A stretch of 19,834 nucleotides of DNA from an uncultured Veillonella sp. (GTDB taxonomy: Bacteria; Bacillota; Negativicutes; Veillonellales; Veillonellaceae): assembly GCF_905209685.1 (NCBI RefSeq), contig NZ_CAJLUB010000019.1, forward strand, positions 1 to 19,834. Reading direction: 5' to 3'. Below are positions 1 through 7,341 of the stretch, one piece after another (the stretch's first letter is position 1; each line of letters opens with the position of its first letter). A program made the translations under genes and the position numbers. Under the pieces are notes generated by a model. It saw only the letters and a program-made list of their open reading frames with translations. It did no database searches and was not told where the DNA came from.

Positions 1-2
1 AT

Positions 3-737
3 CTGTACTTTATGGTTATCCTTCTATGGTTCTACGTGATGATGCCACTATGGCGGGCCATGGTGAAAGTCATTTTAAAACGCCCAGTATTTTGGATGGT
101 CTTACTATTTGTTATCCAAGTTGGTATCGATTATGTTTCATCTTACATGTTGGGCCGTTGGGTAACAGAACACCTTAGCAATAATCCTGTCTTGAAATAT
201 CTCTTTGATATGAGACTCAACTATTGGGTTATCCATTATGTGTGGATATTCTTGCTAGGGGCTGTATGTGCTGAACGATATGAAACGGTATGCGAATACA
301 TGTGGCGCTATCGCTACTTGTTAGGTGTTAGTGCAGTAGGTTCTATATTGTTAATGCTCGGATCCTATTACTATGTCATGGACGTATGGCATTATACAGT
401 ACTAGAAGCCATTTATACGGTTCATCAAATGAGTCCAATGGGTGTCCTCTATACGGGATTGGGAACGCTCTTTAGTTTGTTCTTGTTCCAAACCTTACCA
501 ATGAATGCGACTATGGAGTCCACTTGGTCAGAAATAGGGGATAAGTCCTACGGCATTTATTTAGCACATCCATTCTGGTTGTTAATCATCTCTGGCGTGA
601 TGGCTAAATACAATCTTTTATATACCGTGGTCAACGTGCTGGCTATGTATGTGATGGCGCTAGGCCTGTCCTATTTGACTGCCGTGACATTAAACCATGT
701 ACCTAAACCATTACGTAAATTTATATTGGGACATTAA
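3..737 (+). CDS. Acyltransferase-3 family membrane protein, C-terminal part
   Basis: This gene runs in from the left edge: the reading frame is open from base 3 with no stop, so the ATG at 12 is probably internal and the N-terminus is missing. About 244 residues remain, rich in Trp, Tyr and Leu, with several hydrophobic membrane segments separated by short loops. Near the C-terminus it reads IGDKSYGIYLAHPFW, which matches the last conserved block of the acyltransferase-3 (OafA/YrhL-like) family. Members of this family move acetyl or other acyl groups onto cell-surface sugars, lipids or peptidoglycan. The substrate cannot be told from this fragment, and the N-terminal catalytic histidine region lies outside the window. 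The gene ends with TAA and is followed after 8 bases by a strong terminator, so it is the last gene of its transcript. Confidence 0.75.
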   Translation: MYFMVILLWFYVMMPLWRAMVKVILKRPVFWMVLLFVIQVGIDYVSSYMLGRWVTEHLSNNPVLKYLFDMRLNYWVIHYVWIFLLGAVCAERYETVCEYMWRYRYLLGVSAVGSILLMLGSYYYVMDVWHYTVLEAIYTVHQMSPMGVLYTGLGTLFSLFLFQTLPMNATMESTWSEIGDKSYGIYLAHPFWLLIISGVMAKYNLLYTVVNVLAMYVMALGLSYLTAVTLNHVPKPLRKFILGH

Positions 738-745
738 TAATATAC

Positions 746-791
746 ATCCGCTAGGATATAGTTTTTAGCTATGGCATCCTAGCGGATTTTT
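746..791 (+). terminator. Rho-independent terminator after the acyltransferase gene
   Basis: Perfect 12-bp inverted repeat (ATCCGCTAGGAT at 746-757 and ATCCTAGCGGAT at 776-787) with a short extra inner stem (ATAG/CTAT), followed by a run of five T. Confidence 0.85.
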
Positions 792-809
792 GTATATCTA
801 AGTTATATC

Positions 810-831
810 TTTCACAAAGTAAAGTGTGAAA
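810..831. promoter_or_regulatory. Dyad TTTCACA-N8-TGTGAAA upstream of dat, possible operator
   Basis: The arms TTTCACA (810-816) and TGTGAAA (825-831) are perfect inverted repeats around an 8-base centre. The right arm lies where the -35 region of the dat promoter would be (the -10 is at 850). This placement would suit a repressor or activator site. No known regulator is assigned. Confidence 0.35.
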
Positions 832-846
832 ATTTGAAAGTAATTG

Positions 847-855
847 TGATATAAT
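847..855 (+). promoter_or_regulatory. Extended -10 promoter for dat-metNI-yerC
   Basis: TGATATAAT is an extended -10 element (TG-N-TATAAT, hexamer at 850-855). No good -35 hexamer lies 16-18 bases upstream, which is common for extended -10 promoters. Transcription would begin near 862, giving a leader of about 50 bases, too short for a SAM riboswitch or T-box. Confidence 0.65.
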
Positions 856-911
856 AAGTCCATGATGATTACTACTTGATAGAGTAACGATATAGAAAAA
901 GAGGTGCTCCT

Positions 912-1769
912 ATGCAAGAATTAACATATTTTAATGGCGAGTTTGTTGAACCAGGTGCCAAAGTTATCAGTATTGATGACCGTGGCTATTTGTTTGGTGA
1001 CTCTGTATACGAAGTGGTACGTGTTGTAAAAGGCCGTTGCTTCGCATTGTCTTACCATCAAGATCGCTTGTATCGCTCTATGCGTGAAATGGATATTCCC
1101 GTAAAAATGACCCCAGATGATTTAACAGAATTGCACGAAATTTTAATCGAGCAAAGTGAAATCAAAGAGGGCTATATTTATTTGCAAATCTCTCGTGGTG
1201 TAGCGCCACGTCATCATGCATATGATCGTTCTAAACTAGAACCACAAATGCTCATGTCTATCCGTAATTTGGATATGGATGCAGTTAATAAATTGGGTGA
1301 AGGTGTAAAAGCAATCGCATTGCCTGATGAACGTTGGGACCATGTAGATGTTAAGACTACTAACTTGATTCCAAATATTTTGGCTCAAACTAAAGCAGAA
1401 AAGAAATTTGCTTATACAGCTATGTTATTCCGCGATGGCATCTGTACAGAAGGTGCTACATCTAATGTATTTGCTGTAAAAGATGGTATCTTGTATACGC
1501 ACCCAGCAGATAATCATATCTTAAAAGGTATTACGCGCCAAATGATTTTGACTCGCGTAGCACCGTCTCTAGGTATCACCGTTATTGAAAAAGAATTCGA
1601 CCGCGCCTTTGTAGATGATGCGGATGAATTATTCTTTACCGATACAATTGGTGGTGTCATCCCAATTACTAAGCTAGACAGAAATCCAGTATCTGGTGGT
1701 AAACCAGGTGCTATTACACTTCGTCTACGCGAAGCATTAGAAAAATTGATGGAAGAAGGTTTGCCTTAA
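912..1769 (+). CDS. dat: D-amino-acid (D-alanine) transaminase, PLP fold type IV
   Basis: Class IV aminotransferase of 285 residues, the usual length for D-alanine transaminase (about 280-290). It exchanges an amino group between D-amino acids and 2-oxo acids with pyridoxal phosphate, supplying D-Ala and D-Glu or degrading D-amino acids in the cytoplasm. The PLP lysine is K148 in HVDVKTTNL and the ring-binding glutamate is E180 in TEGATSNVF. Y33, R100 and H102 (SRGVAPRHH) align with the Tyr31/Arg98/His100 carboxylate trap of the Bacillus enzyme, which favours the D-specific enzyme over branched-chain aminotransferase IlvE or aminodeoxychorismate lyase. The ATG at 912 follows GAGGTG at a proper distance. 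It is first in an apparent transcript with metN, metI and yerC. The product could use D-methionine, a known MetNI substrate in other bacteria, but that is inference. Confidence 0.88.
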   Translation: MQELTYFNGEFVEPGAKVISIDDRGYLFGDSVYEVVRVVKGRCFALSYHQDRLYRSMREMDIPVKMTPDDLTELHEILIEQSEIKEGYIYLQISRGVAPRHHAYDRSKLEPQMLMSIRNLDMDAVNKLGEGVKAIALPDERWDHVDVKTTNLIPNILAQTKAEKKFAYTAMLFRDGICTEGATSNVFAVKDGILYTHPADNHILKGITRQMILTRVAPSLGITVIEKEFDRAFVDDADELFFTDTIGGVIPITKLDRNPVSGGKPGAITLRLREALEKLMEEGLP

Positions 1770-1824
1770 TAGGTTATCTACTTTCATAGAATGGTAAACT
1801 TTTACCTTAAGAAAGGACATTATT

Positions 1825-2871
1825 TTGATTCAATTACAACACATTAGTAAAGTCTATGAAGGCGCTAGTCGTGTGGAAGCATTAAAAGATATTAGCCTTG
1901 ACGTTAAAGAAGGTGAAATCTTTGGCATTATCGGTCAATCTGGGGCCGGTAAATCCACATTGATTCGATGCATCAATATGCTCGAAGCTCCTACATCTGG
2001 CTCTGTTATCGTTAATGGTACAGATTTAACAACACTTAGTAAATCCGATTTGCGTAAAGCGCGCAAAGATATCGGCATGATTTTCCAACATTTTAACCTA
2101 TTGTCCTCTCGTACTGTATATGACAATGTGGCATTCCCATTGGAACTACAAGGGATGAGCAAATCTGAAATCAAGGAACGCATTATGCCAATTCTTGATA
2201 TCGTAGGCCTTACCGACCGTATGAACAACTATCCATCTCAATTGTCTGGTGGTCAAAAACAACGTGTTGGTATTGCTCGTGCCTTAGCTTCTAATCCAAA
2301 GGTTCTTCTTTGTGACGAAGCTACATCTGCCCTTGACCCACAAACAACAGAATCCATTTTGAAATTGTTGAAAGACATCAATGAAAAAATGGGCCTTACT
2401 ATTGTACTCATCACACATGAGATGCATGTTATCCGTGAAATCTGTGATCGCGTAGCGGTTATTGAAGGCGGTGTCATTCTCGAAGAAGGCTCCACTGTTG
2501 AAGTATTTACACATCCACGAGAAAATACTACAAAAGAATTTATTAGTTCTGTAGTCAGTGAAAACTTGCCACCAGAAGCTTTGGAGCACTTGGAATTGCA
2601 CGACCAATGGGTTGGTGGTACAGCTCCATTAGTGCGCCTTAAATTTACAGGCCAAGCTACGGATGAACCTGTAGTAGCAGGCCTTGTACGCCGCTTTAAC
2701 CTCGATGTAAGCATCCTTTTCGGTGGTATTGATTACATCCAAAATACATGCGTTGGTCGCCTCATTGTTATCTTGAATGGTGATCCTGAAAATGCACAAG
2801 AGGGCTTAGACTACATCAAAACATTACCAATTGAAAGCGAGGTGATCGGTTATGTCAGAGCAAATAATTAA
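1825..2871 (+). CDS. metN: Methionine ABC transporter ATP-binding protein
   Basis: ATPase of a MetNI-type importer that drives uptake of L- and D-methionine or related compounds. The 348 residues show Walker A GQSGAGKS (37-44), Q-loop Q88, signature LSGGQ (140-144), Walker B VLLCDE (160-165) and the switch histidine H198. A C-terminal extension from about residue 270 fits the regulatory NIL/ACT-like domain that senses methionine in MetN, and separates it from generic amino-acid ATPases. Translation starts at TTG (1825), chosen because AAAGGA at 1812-1817 lies 7 bases upstream and no better start precedes the domain. It is 55 bases after dat; that gap holds a small dyad GGTAAA-CT-TTTACC (1793-1806) but no terminator. 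The 3' end overlaps metI by 20 bases. Confidence 0.93.
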   Translation: MIQLQHISKVYEGASRVEALKDISLDVKEGEIFGIIGQSGAGKSTLIRCINMLEAPTSGSVIVNGTDLTTLSKSDLRKARKDIGMIFQHFNLLSSRTVYDNVAFPLELQGMSKSEIKERIMPILDIVGLTDRMNNYPSQLSGGQKQRVGIARALASNPKVLLCDEATSALDPQTTESILKLLKDINEKMGLTIVLITHEMHVIREICDRVAVIEGGVILEEGSTVEVFTHPRENTTKEFISSVVSENLPPEALEHLELHDQWVGGTAPLVRLKFTGQATDEPVVAGLVRRFNLDVSILFGGIDYIQNTCVGRLIVILNGDPENAQEGLDYIKTLPIESEVIGYVRANN

Positions 2872-3505
2872 CCTTCTCATAACTGGTACCCTTGATACAT
2901 TGCAAATGACCATTATCTCTACGATTATGGCTATGTTGCTTGGTATTCCTCTCGGGGTTGTTTTGGTAGTCACATCTAAGGGCCATATTTTAGAAAATGT
3001 AGCGCTTAATAAAGTATTAGGTGCCATCGTCAATGCAACGCGTTCCGTACCATTCATCATCTTGATGGTAGCTATCATTCCATTTACGCGTATGGTAGTA
3101 GGTACATCTATTGGTACAACAGCTGCTTGTGTACCGTTAACAATTGCGGCGATTCCATTCTTGGCGCGCCTTGTAGAAACATCTATTAAAGATATTAACT
3201 TTGGTGTTATTGAGGCGGCTCAATCTATGGGTGCAAGCCCACTCCAAATTATTTGGAAGGTTTTATTACCTGAAGCATTGCCTACCATTATCGACAATGT
3301 AACGGTTCTTATCGTTAACCTTATCGGTTACTCTGCAATGGCTGGTGCTATCGGCGGCGGTGGCCTTGGTGATATTGCTATCCGATATGGTTACCAACGT
3401 TTCCAAGCTGATATCATGATTGCTACCATCATCATCTTGATCATTTTGGTACAATTAGTACAAATGATTGGTGATGCTTGGTCTAAAGCGATGAATAAGA
3501 AGTAG
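2852..3505 (+). CDS. metI: Methionine ABC transporter permease
   Basis: Integral membrane permease of 217 residues, the typical MetI length, with about five hydrophobic segments. The EAA loop that docks onto the ATPase is seen at 121-140 (EAAQSMGASPLQIIWKVLLP). The segment GYSAMAGAIGGGGLGDIA (159-176) is highly characteristic of MetI. The ATG at 2852 lies inside the end of metN and has GAGGTGAT upstream, so the two genes are translationally coupled. The substrate-binding lipoprotein MetQ, usually third in metNIQ, is absent: the next gene is a TrpR-like regulator. The importer therefore needs a MetQ encoded elsewhere. Confidence 0.93.
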   Translation: MSEQIINLLITGTLDTLQMTIISTIMAMLLGIPLGVVLVVTSKGHILENVALNKVLGAIVNATRSVPFIILMVAIIPFTRMVVGTSIGTTAACVPLTIAAIPFLARLVETSIKDINFGVIEAAQSMGASPLQIIWKVLLPEALPTIIDNVTVLIVNLIGYSAMAGAIGGGGLGDIAIRYGYQRFQADIMIATIIILIILVQLVQMIGDAWSKAMNKK

Positions 3506-3514
3506 GAGGACCCT

Positions 3515-3811
3515 ATGAGCATCAATGAAAAATTGAGAAGTCAGCAAAACGATGAGTTATTCACCGCTATTTTAACGCTTGAAAATACAGAGGAATGCTA
3601 TGCATTCTTCGAAGATATCTGTACGATTAATGAATTGAAAGCTCTATCTCAACGCTTACAAGTAGCTAAAATGTTACGCGCAGGTGATAGCTATGAAAAA
3701 ATCGTAGAAGAAACAGGCGCAAGCACGGCTACCATTAGTCGTGTGAAACGATGCTTAGTCTATGGTGCTGATGGCTATACATTAGCCCTTGATCGTCTAG
3801 GTGCAAAATAA
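3515..3811 (+). CDS. YerC/YecD-type TrpR-family DNA-binding protein
   Basis: Small 98-residue protein matching the YerC/YecD group of the Trp repressor superfamily, which consists of short all-helical helix-turn-helix proteins. The N-terminal helices (ELFTAILTLENTEECYAFF, NELKALSQRLQVAKML) are followed by a helix-turn-helix at about 58-81 (YEKIVEETGASTATISRVKR). An AGGAGG Shine-Dalgarno sits just before the ATG, with a 9-base gap from metI, so it is probably cotranscribed with the importer. The role of the group is poorly known. A local role controlling the dat-metNI transcript is attractive but is inference, as no ligand or operator is shown. The dyad at 810-831 is a candidate target. Confidence 0.85.
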   Translation: MSINEKLRSQQNDELFTAILTLENTEECYAFFEDICTINELKALSQRLQVAKMLRAGDSYEKIVEETGASTATISRVKRCLVYGADGYTLALDRLGAK

Positions 3812-3826
3812 CATAAACATGCATGA

Positions 3827-3852
3827 CAACGGTGGCCTTTTGGCGACCGTTG
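3827..3852 (+). other. Intergenic hairpin without U-tract
   Basis: CAACGGTGGCC (3827-3837) pairs with GGCGACCGTTG (3842-3852) with one mismatch and a TTTT loop. No T-run follows, so it is not a classical terminator. It may be a partial terminator, attenuator or mRNA-stability hairpin between yerC and the downstream transporter gene. No promoter is obvious in this 65-base gap. Confidence 0.4.
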
Positions 3853-3876
3853 ATGTGCTATCTGTAGGAGGTTTAT

Positions 3877-4671
3877 ATGGAGTGGCTTATTGAGGTAACG
3901 GGGTTACCCTTTGATATCCTAATTCTCGTTTTGCTCGCTGTAGCAGGTGCCTTTGCAGGCTTTGTAGACTCCATTGTGGGCGGTGGGGGCCTAATTTCTG
4001 TTCCTGCTATGCTATTGACGAATCTTCCACCCAGTATGGCATTAGGTAGTAATAAATTATCTAGTATCTTTGGTGCTGGTAGTGCGTCAATTACATTCTT
4101 AAGAAATCATATGGTTGATTTCTCCTTGGTCCGCAAATTACTACCCTTTACATTTATAGGATCCATGCTTGGTACCTTAGCCGTCGTATCGTTGCCACCG
4201 TTATATGTAAAACCTATCATTATTGTCCTTCTTGTTGGTGTCACACTATTTGTGGTATTTAAAAAGGACTGGGGCGAGGTGAATCGTACGTCTCAGGTGG
4301 CGGGCAAAGCATTATATATATGTATGGCTTTTGCTCTTGGTATTGGTATTTATGATGGCTTTATTGGACCTGGTACAGGTACGTTTTTGATTATGGGCTT
4401 TATCTTTACTGGTTTTGATTTCTTACATGCTTCTGCGAATGCAAAAATATTGAATTTTACTAGTAATTTAGCATCCTTACTTGTGTTCTTATACTTAGGG
4501 CACGTTAATATTAAATACGGCCTTGCTACAGGGGCAGGTCAAATTATAGGCGCTTATTTAGGATCTCATTTAGCTATTGCTAAGGGTTCCTCATTAGTAC
4601 GTGTTGTGTTCTTGTCGGTAACGACAGTGATGTTGTTGAAATTGGTCTATGACTATGTTTCAACATTGTAG
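3877..4671 (+). CDS. TSUP (TauE/SafE) family membrane transporter
   Basis: 264-residue, highly hydrophobic protein of the TSUP/DUF81 family, whose members move sulfite, sulfonates, thiosulfate or other organic anions across the membrane. The family's two repeated halves are visible. The first begins GFVDSIVGGGGLISVPAM with SNKLSSIFGAGSAS; the second has GIYDGFIGPGTGTFLI and NAKILNFTSNLASLL. About eight membrane segments fit the sequence. The ATG has a strong TAGGAGG upstream. It is followed 11 bases later by a dehydrogenase gene, so the two are probably cotranscribed. The substrate is unknown. The nearby methionine importer gives only a weak hint at sulfur metabolism. Confidence 0.85.
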   Translation: MEWLIEVTGLPFDILILVLLAVAGAFAGFVDSIVGGGGLISVPAMLLTNLPPSMALGSNKLSSIFGAGSASITFLRNHMVDFSLVRKLLPFTFIGSMLGTLAVVSLPPLYVKPIIIVLLVGVTLFVVFKKDWGEVNRTSQVAGKALYICMAFALGIGIYDGFIGPGTGTFLIMGFIFTGFDFLHASANAKILNFTSNLASLLVFLYLGHVNIKYGLATGAGQIIGAYLGSHLAIAKGSSLVRVVFLSVTTVMLLKLVYDYVSTL

Positions 4672-4682
4672 GAGGGCAAGGT

Positions 4683-5450
4683 ATGCCTCATAAAAGTGAT
4701 GTACAAGTGGCATTGATTAGTGGTGGCACATCGGGAATCGGATTTGCTACGGCAAAATTGCTTCTTAAAGAAGGCTGGTGTGTTGTTATCAATGGTCGTG
4801 ATGAAAAATCAGGACAAAAGGCTAAGATGAAATTGCGCCGCTATTCTTCAAGGGTGCAGTACATCCAAGGTGATGTATCTAAAATTGAAGATTGTCAGCG
4901 TATTGTAAAAGAAACAGTCAAACTATTTGGCGGTGTATCTGCTCTCGTAACAGCCGCAGGCTACTATGAAGAAGAATTACTATCTGATGTAACAGAGGCT
5001 GCTTTTGATGAAATGTTTGGCACCAATGTGAAGGGAACGGTCTTCTTGTGCCAAGCTGCACTACCCTATTTGCGCTCTACAAAGGGCAGTATCGTAACGG
5101 TAGCCAGTGATGCAGGCTTGCAAGGTAATGTAGCTTGTTCTGTATACGGCGCTTCAAAAGGGGCGGTGGTGAGCTTTACAAAATCTCTATCCCTAGAAAT
5201 GGCACCGCATAATGTGCGTGTTAACTGTGTATGTCCAGGTGATGTAGATACATCCTTAGTAGATAAGCAAATTGCCAATGCTCAACAAGATGCAGAGGCT
5301 GCTAAGGCTGAAATGGGGCAACATTACCCATTAGGTCGTATTGGTCAACCTCATGAAATCGGAGAGGTAATTGTATTTTTATTGAGTAGTAAAGCGTCCT
5401 TTGTAACGGGTGCTGCGTGGACTATCGATGGTGGTCTCACTAGTTGGTAA
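4683..5450 (+). CDS. Short-chain dehydrogenase/reductase (FabG-like SDR)
   Basis: Classical SDR of 255 residues catalysing NAD(P)-linked oxidation or reduction of a hydroxyl/carbonyl pair in the cytoplasm. The Rossmann motif GGTSGIG is at 14-20, followed by GDVS (63-66), AAG (91-93), the structural N115, the catalytic serine near 142, Y155 and K159 (YGASK), and CPGDVDT (185-190). R40 in NGRD after the second strand suggests NADP(H), an inference. Most similar in build to FabG 3-oxoacyl-ACP reductase, but there is no fatty-acid gene nearby and the substrate is open. The start at 4683 follows GGAGGG in the gap after the TSUP gene. No convincing terminator follows; the next 60 bases are AT-rich with only short dyads. 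Confidence 0.88.
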   Translation: MPHKSDVQVALISGGTSGIGFATAKLLLKEGWCVVINGRDEKSGQKAKMKLRRYSSRVQYIQGDVSKIEDCQRIVKETVKLFGGVSALVTAAGYYEEELLSDVTEAAFDEMFGTNVKGTVFLCQAALPYLRSTKGSIVTVASDAGLQGNVACSVYGASKGAVVSFTKSLSLEMAPHNVRVNCVCPGDVDTSLVDKQIANAQQDAEAAKAEMGQHYPLGRIGQPHEIGEVIVFLLSSKASFVTGAAWTIDGGLTSW

Positions 5451-5515
5451 TATTGAAAATCTTGGATAATATTTTGCTTTTTAAATTTTAGGAGAATTGT
5501 AAAAATTCATTCCCC

Positions 5516-5538
5516 TTATACCAATAGAATGGTATAAT
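5516..5538 (+). promoter_or_regulatory. -10 box TATAAT inside an 8-bp perfect palindrome
   Basis: TTATACCA (5516-5523) and TGGTATAA (5530-5537) are perfect inverted arms around ATAGAA. The right arm contains the -10 hexamer TATAAT (5533-5538). No good -35 is seen. A protein bound to the palindrome would cover the -10 of the downstream 5588 gene, so this is a candidate operator. Confidence 0.5.
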
Positions 5539-5587
5539 AATACTAATAATATGACCTATAGTTGGTTCACAACAAAGGAGAATACTT

Positions 5588-6439
5588 ATGGCAGAATATA
5601 ATGGCGTAACACTTGAGCCACTTATGGATGGTTCTCAAGATCGTGACTATCAAGTTGAACAATTTATTTTCTGGGGTGCAGGTCGTGCGGCGGCTTTAGC
5701 ATTGTCCCCTAAATTCAGCAGTGTTGCTTTGTGCGCCAATGCAACGTATATGGTAACTCGCATTGCCCATCTTTACGATGTAGAATTGCAATCTGGTGCC
5801 GTAGTGGGTCTAGTTGGTGGTCTTAGCACAGCTGTAGGTACAGCTGCTGTATCCCTTTTGATCCCTCTTAAAGCAGTTCGTGTACCGGTTGCTATCGGTT
5901 TGACATATGCAATTGGTAAAATTGCACATATCTGGATCCAAGATGGTATGCCTTCTGATATCGAACGTTATAAACCAATGGTTGCAGAATTCCTTGAAAG
6001 CGGTAAAGCTATTGCTGGTGACATCATTCGTGATGCAAGCGCTAGCATTCCTTTCACACAAGGTCAACGTGACGTTTGGGCTGGTATTGCTAATGAAACA
6101 GGTCTTGCTAAAGAGACATTGAAACAAGTTTACGAAGAAAAAGTAACACCTGCTATCGATAAATGGAATACAGAAACTAAATATCAACTCCATGACAATG
6201 CAGCGGAAGTTGTAGCAAAAGTATCTGATGCAGCGAAAGAAAAAATCGACGCTGCTAAAGAAAATATTGATGTAGCCAAAGAATTGGCTAAAGGTGGCGT
6301 AGAAGTGGCTAAAGCTTCTGCACAAGCTGCAGTAGAAACTGCAAAAACTAAAGCTAATGATGCTGTAGAAACAGCCAAAGATGTTGCTGCAAACACTGTT
6401 AACACAGCAAAAGATAAAATTGGTGGTTTGCGCAAATAG
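5588..6439 (+). CDS. DUF697-like membrane protein with LEA-like helical tail
   Basis: 283-residue protein of unknown function. Residues about 26-118 hold two or three hydrophobic, Gly/Ala-rich segments. The pattern ANATYMVTRIAHLY, then GLVGGLSTAVGTAAVS and AIGLTYAIGKIAHIW, resembles DUF697 (YcjF-type) membrane domains. A linker (120-200) leads into an Ala/Lys/Asp/Glu-rich tail (about 205-280) of repeated AKEKIDAAKENID-like units. These units would form a long amphipathic helix like LEA or YtxH-type stress proteins. The tail has no Cys or Pro. AAAGGAG lies 7 bases before the ATG. The gene for a DUF1232 membrane protein follows after 19 bases. A role in membrane integrity or stress is inferred from composition only. 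Confidence 0.75.
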   Translation: MAEYNGVTLEPLMDGSQDRDYQVEQFIFWGAGRAAALALSPKFSSVALCANATYMVTRIAHLYDVELQSGAVVGLVGGLSTAVGTAAVSLLIPLKAVRVPVAIGLTYAIGKIAHIWIQDGMPSDIERYKPMVAEFLESGKAIAGDIIRDASASIPFTQGQRDVWAGIANETGLAKETLKQVYEEKVTPAIDKWNTETKYQLHDNAAEVVAKVSDAAKEKIDAAKENIDVAKELAKGGVEVAKASAQAAVETAKTKANDAVETAKDVAANTVNTAKDKIGGLRK

Positions 6440-6458
6440 GCGCTAAAGGATTATTACG

Positions 6459-6803
6459 ATGAATCCATTAAAGATTATTACATATGGTAAGTATTTTAAC
6501 GAATCTAAATTCGTCGCTTTTTTAGGGCGATATGGTAAAAAGCTTGCCTTTGTACAACGAGCAGTGACCTTGTTCCTCTGCATGCGTGACAAGGACACTC
6601 CAAAATATGTAAAAGCAGTCATTGCTGGTGCCTTAGGGTATCTCGTGTTACCTATTGATATTGTACCGGATACAATTCCTGTATTAGGTTGGGTAGATGA
6701 TGTAGCAGTACTTGGCCTTGCCTTCAAGGTTGCCAATCGTTACATCAAAACTAGTCATCAAGAAGAGGCAAAAAAATACTTCCCATTTGGTGGCAGTAAC
6801 TAG
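6459..6803 (+). CDS. DUF1232 (YkvA-like) small membrane protein
   Basis: 114-residue protein with the DUF1232 core at about 50-90: KYVKAVIAGALGYLVLP followed by IDIVPDTIPVLGWVDD, the family's most conserved stretch. This part contains a hydrophobic helical hairpin; the ends are basic and probably cytoplasmic. The molecular function of DUF1232 is not established. The ATG has AAAGGA upstream and the gene starts 19 bases after the DUF697-like gene, with a terminator right after it, so the two form a bicistronic unit. The pairing of two small membrane proteins suggests a shared envelope role, which is inference. Confidence 0.85.
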   Translation: MNPLKIITYGKYFNESKFVAFLGRYGKKLAFVQRAVTLFLCMRDKDTPKYVKAVIAGALGYLVLPIDIVPDTIPVLGWVDDVAVLGLAFKVANRYIKTSHQEEAKKYFPFGGSN

Positions 6804-6812
6804 CTTTTAACC

Positions 6813-6858
6813 ATAAAGGCAGTTTGATCCGTTGCGGTTGAACTGCCTTTATTTATTT
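6813..6858 (+). terminator. Rho-independent terminator after the DUF1232 gene
   Basis: Perfect 12-bp stem ATAAAGGCAGTT (6813-6824) / AACTGCCTTTAT (6841-6852) with an inner CCG/CGG pairing, followed by a T-rich TTATTT tail. Its tail overlaps the -35 box of the next promoter. Confidence 0.85.
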
Positions 6859-6885
6859 GACACACTAAAGTAATAGATATACAAT
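6857..6885 (+). promoter_or_regulatory. Near-consensus promoter of the thioesterase-murI operon
   Basis: TTGACA (6857-6862), 17-base spacer, TACAAT (6880-6885). This is one of the best sigma70-type promoters in the window. Transcription would start near 6892, about 30 bases before the first gene. Confidence 0.85.
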
Positions 6886-6921
6886 GAAAATTGTATTCTA
6901 TAAAAAGAGAAGGAAAAATTT

Positions 6922-7341
6922 ATGCATATTGCTTCAGTAAATGTACGCTTTTACGAAACCGATATGATGGGTATTGCGCACCATAGTAACCATTTTAGAT
7001 GGTTTGAACTGGCGCGCATTGAATTCCTTCGTAAAATCGGTGTAACCCTGTGGGATATGATGAATGAGGATATTGTATTTCCTATTATGAATGTATCCTG
7101 CAATTATAAAGAACCAGCAAATTTCGATGATGAGCTACATATCGAAACCTATTTGGTTAAGATGACGCGTGCTCAAATGGTATTTCGATATCGTATGCGC
7201 CGTGCCAGTGATGGTGCTCTCCTAGCTACGGGGGAGACTAAGAATGCATTTATGTCAAAATCAACAGGTAAAATTGTGCGATTAGACGACACTTTTTATC
7301 AGCCTATGTTAGCAGCTGTTGAGGAGATGCCTAATGAGTAA
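6922..7341 (+). CDS. Acyl-CoA thioesterase, hot-dog fold (YbgC/4HBT family)
   Basis: 139-residue single-domain hot-dog thioesterase that hydrolyses acyl-CoA (or acyl-ACP) thioesters. The 4-hydroxybenzoyl-CoA thioesterase-type active-site stretch RFYETDMMGIAHHSNHFRWF is at 9-28, with D14 as the expected catalytic aspartate and H20/H21 nearby; FELARIEFLRKIG follows as in YbgC/FadM proteins. Length is normal for the family. AGAAGGA precedes the ATG. It is the first gene of a four-gene operon, and its last 8 bases overlap murI. The substrate cannot be read from sequence, and YbgC in other bacteria sits with envelope genes. Confidence 0.85.
   Translation: MHIASVNVRFYETDMMGIAHHSNHFRWFELARIEFLRKIGVTLWDMMNEDIVFPIMNVSCNYKEPANFDDELHIETYLVKMTRAQMVFRYRMRRASDGALLATGETKNAFMSKSTGKIVRLDDTFYQPMLAAVEEMPNE

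Noticed and set aside
856..911. SAM riboswitch or T-box controlling dat-metNI
   Set aside because: The leader is only about 50 bases with no stable multi-stem structure, and the gap before metN is 55 bases.
5810..6325. 171-codon open frame on the minus strand
   Set aside because: It is opposite the DUF697-like gene, has no Shine-Dalgarno or family features, and arises from the codon bias of the + strand gene.
7319..7333. Longer murI start at TTG 7319
   Set aside because: The TTG lies on the GAGGAG Shine-Dalgarno of the ATG at 7334, and the extra five residues are not typical of MurI.
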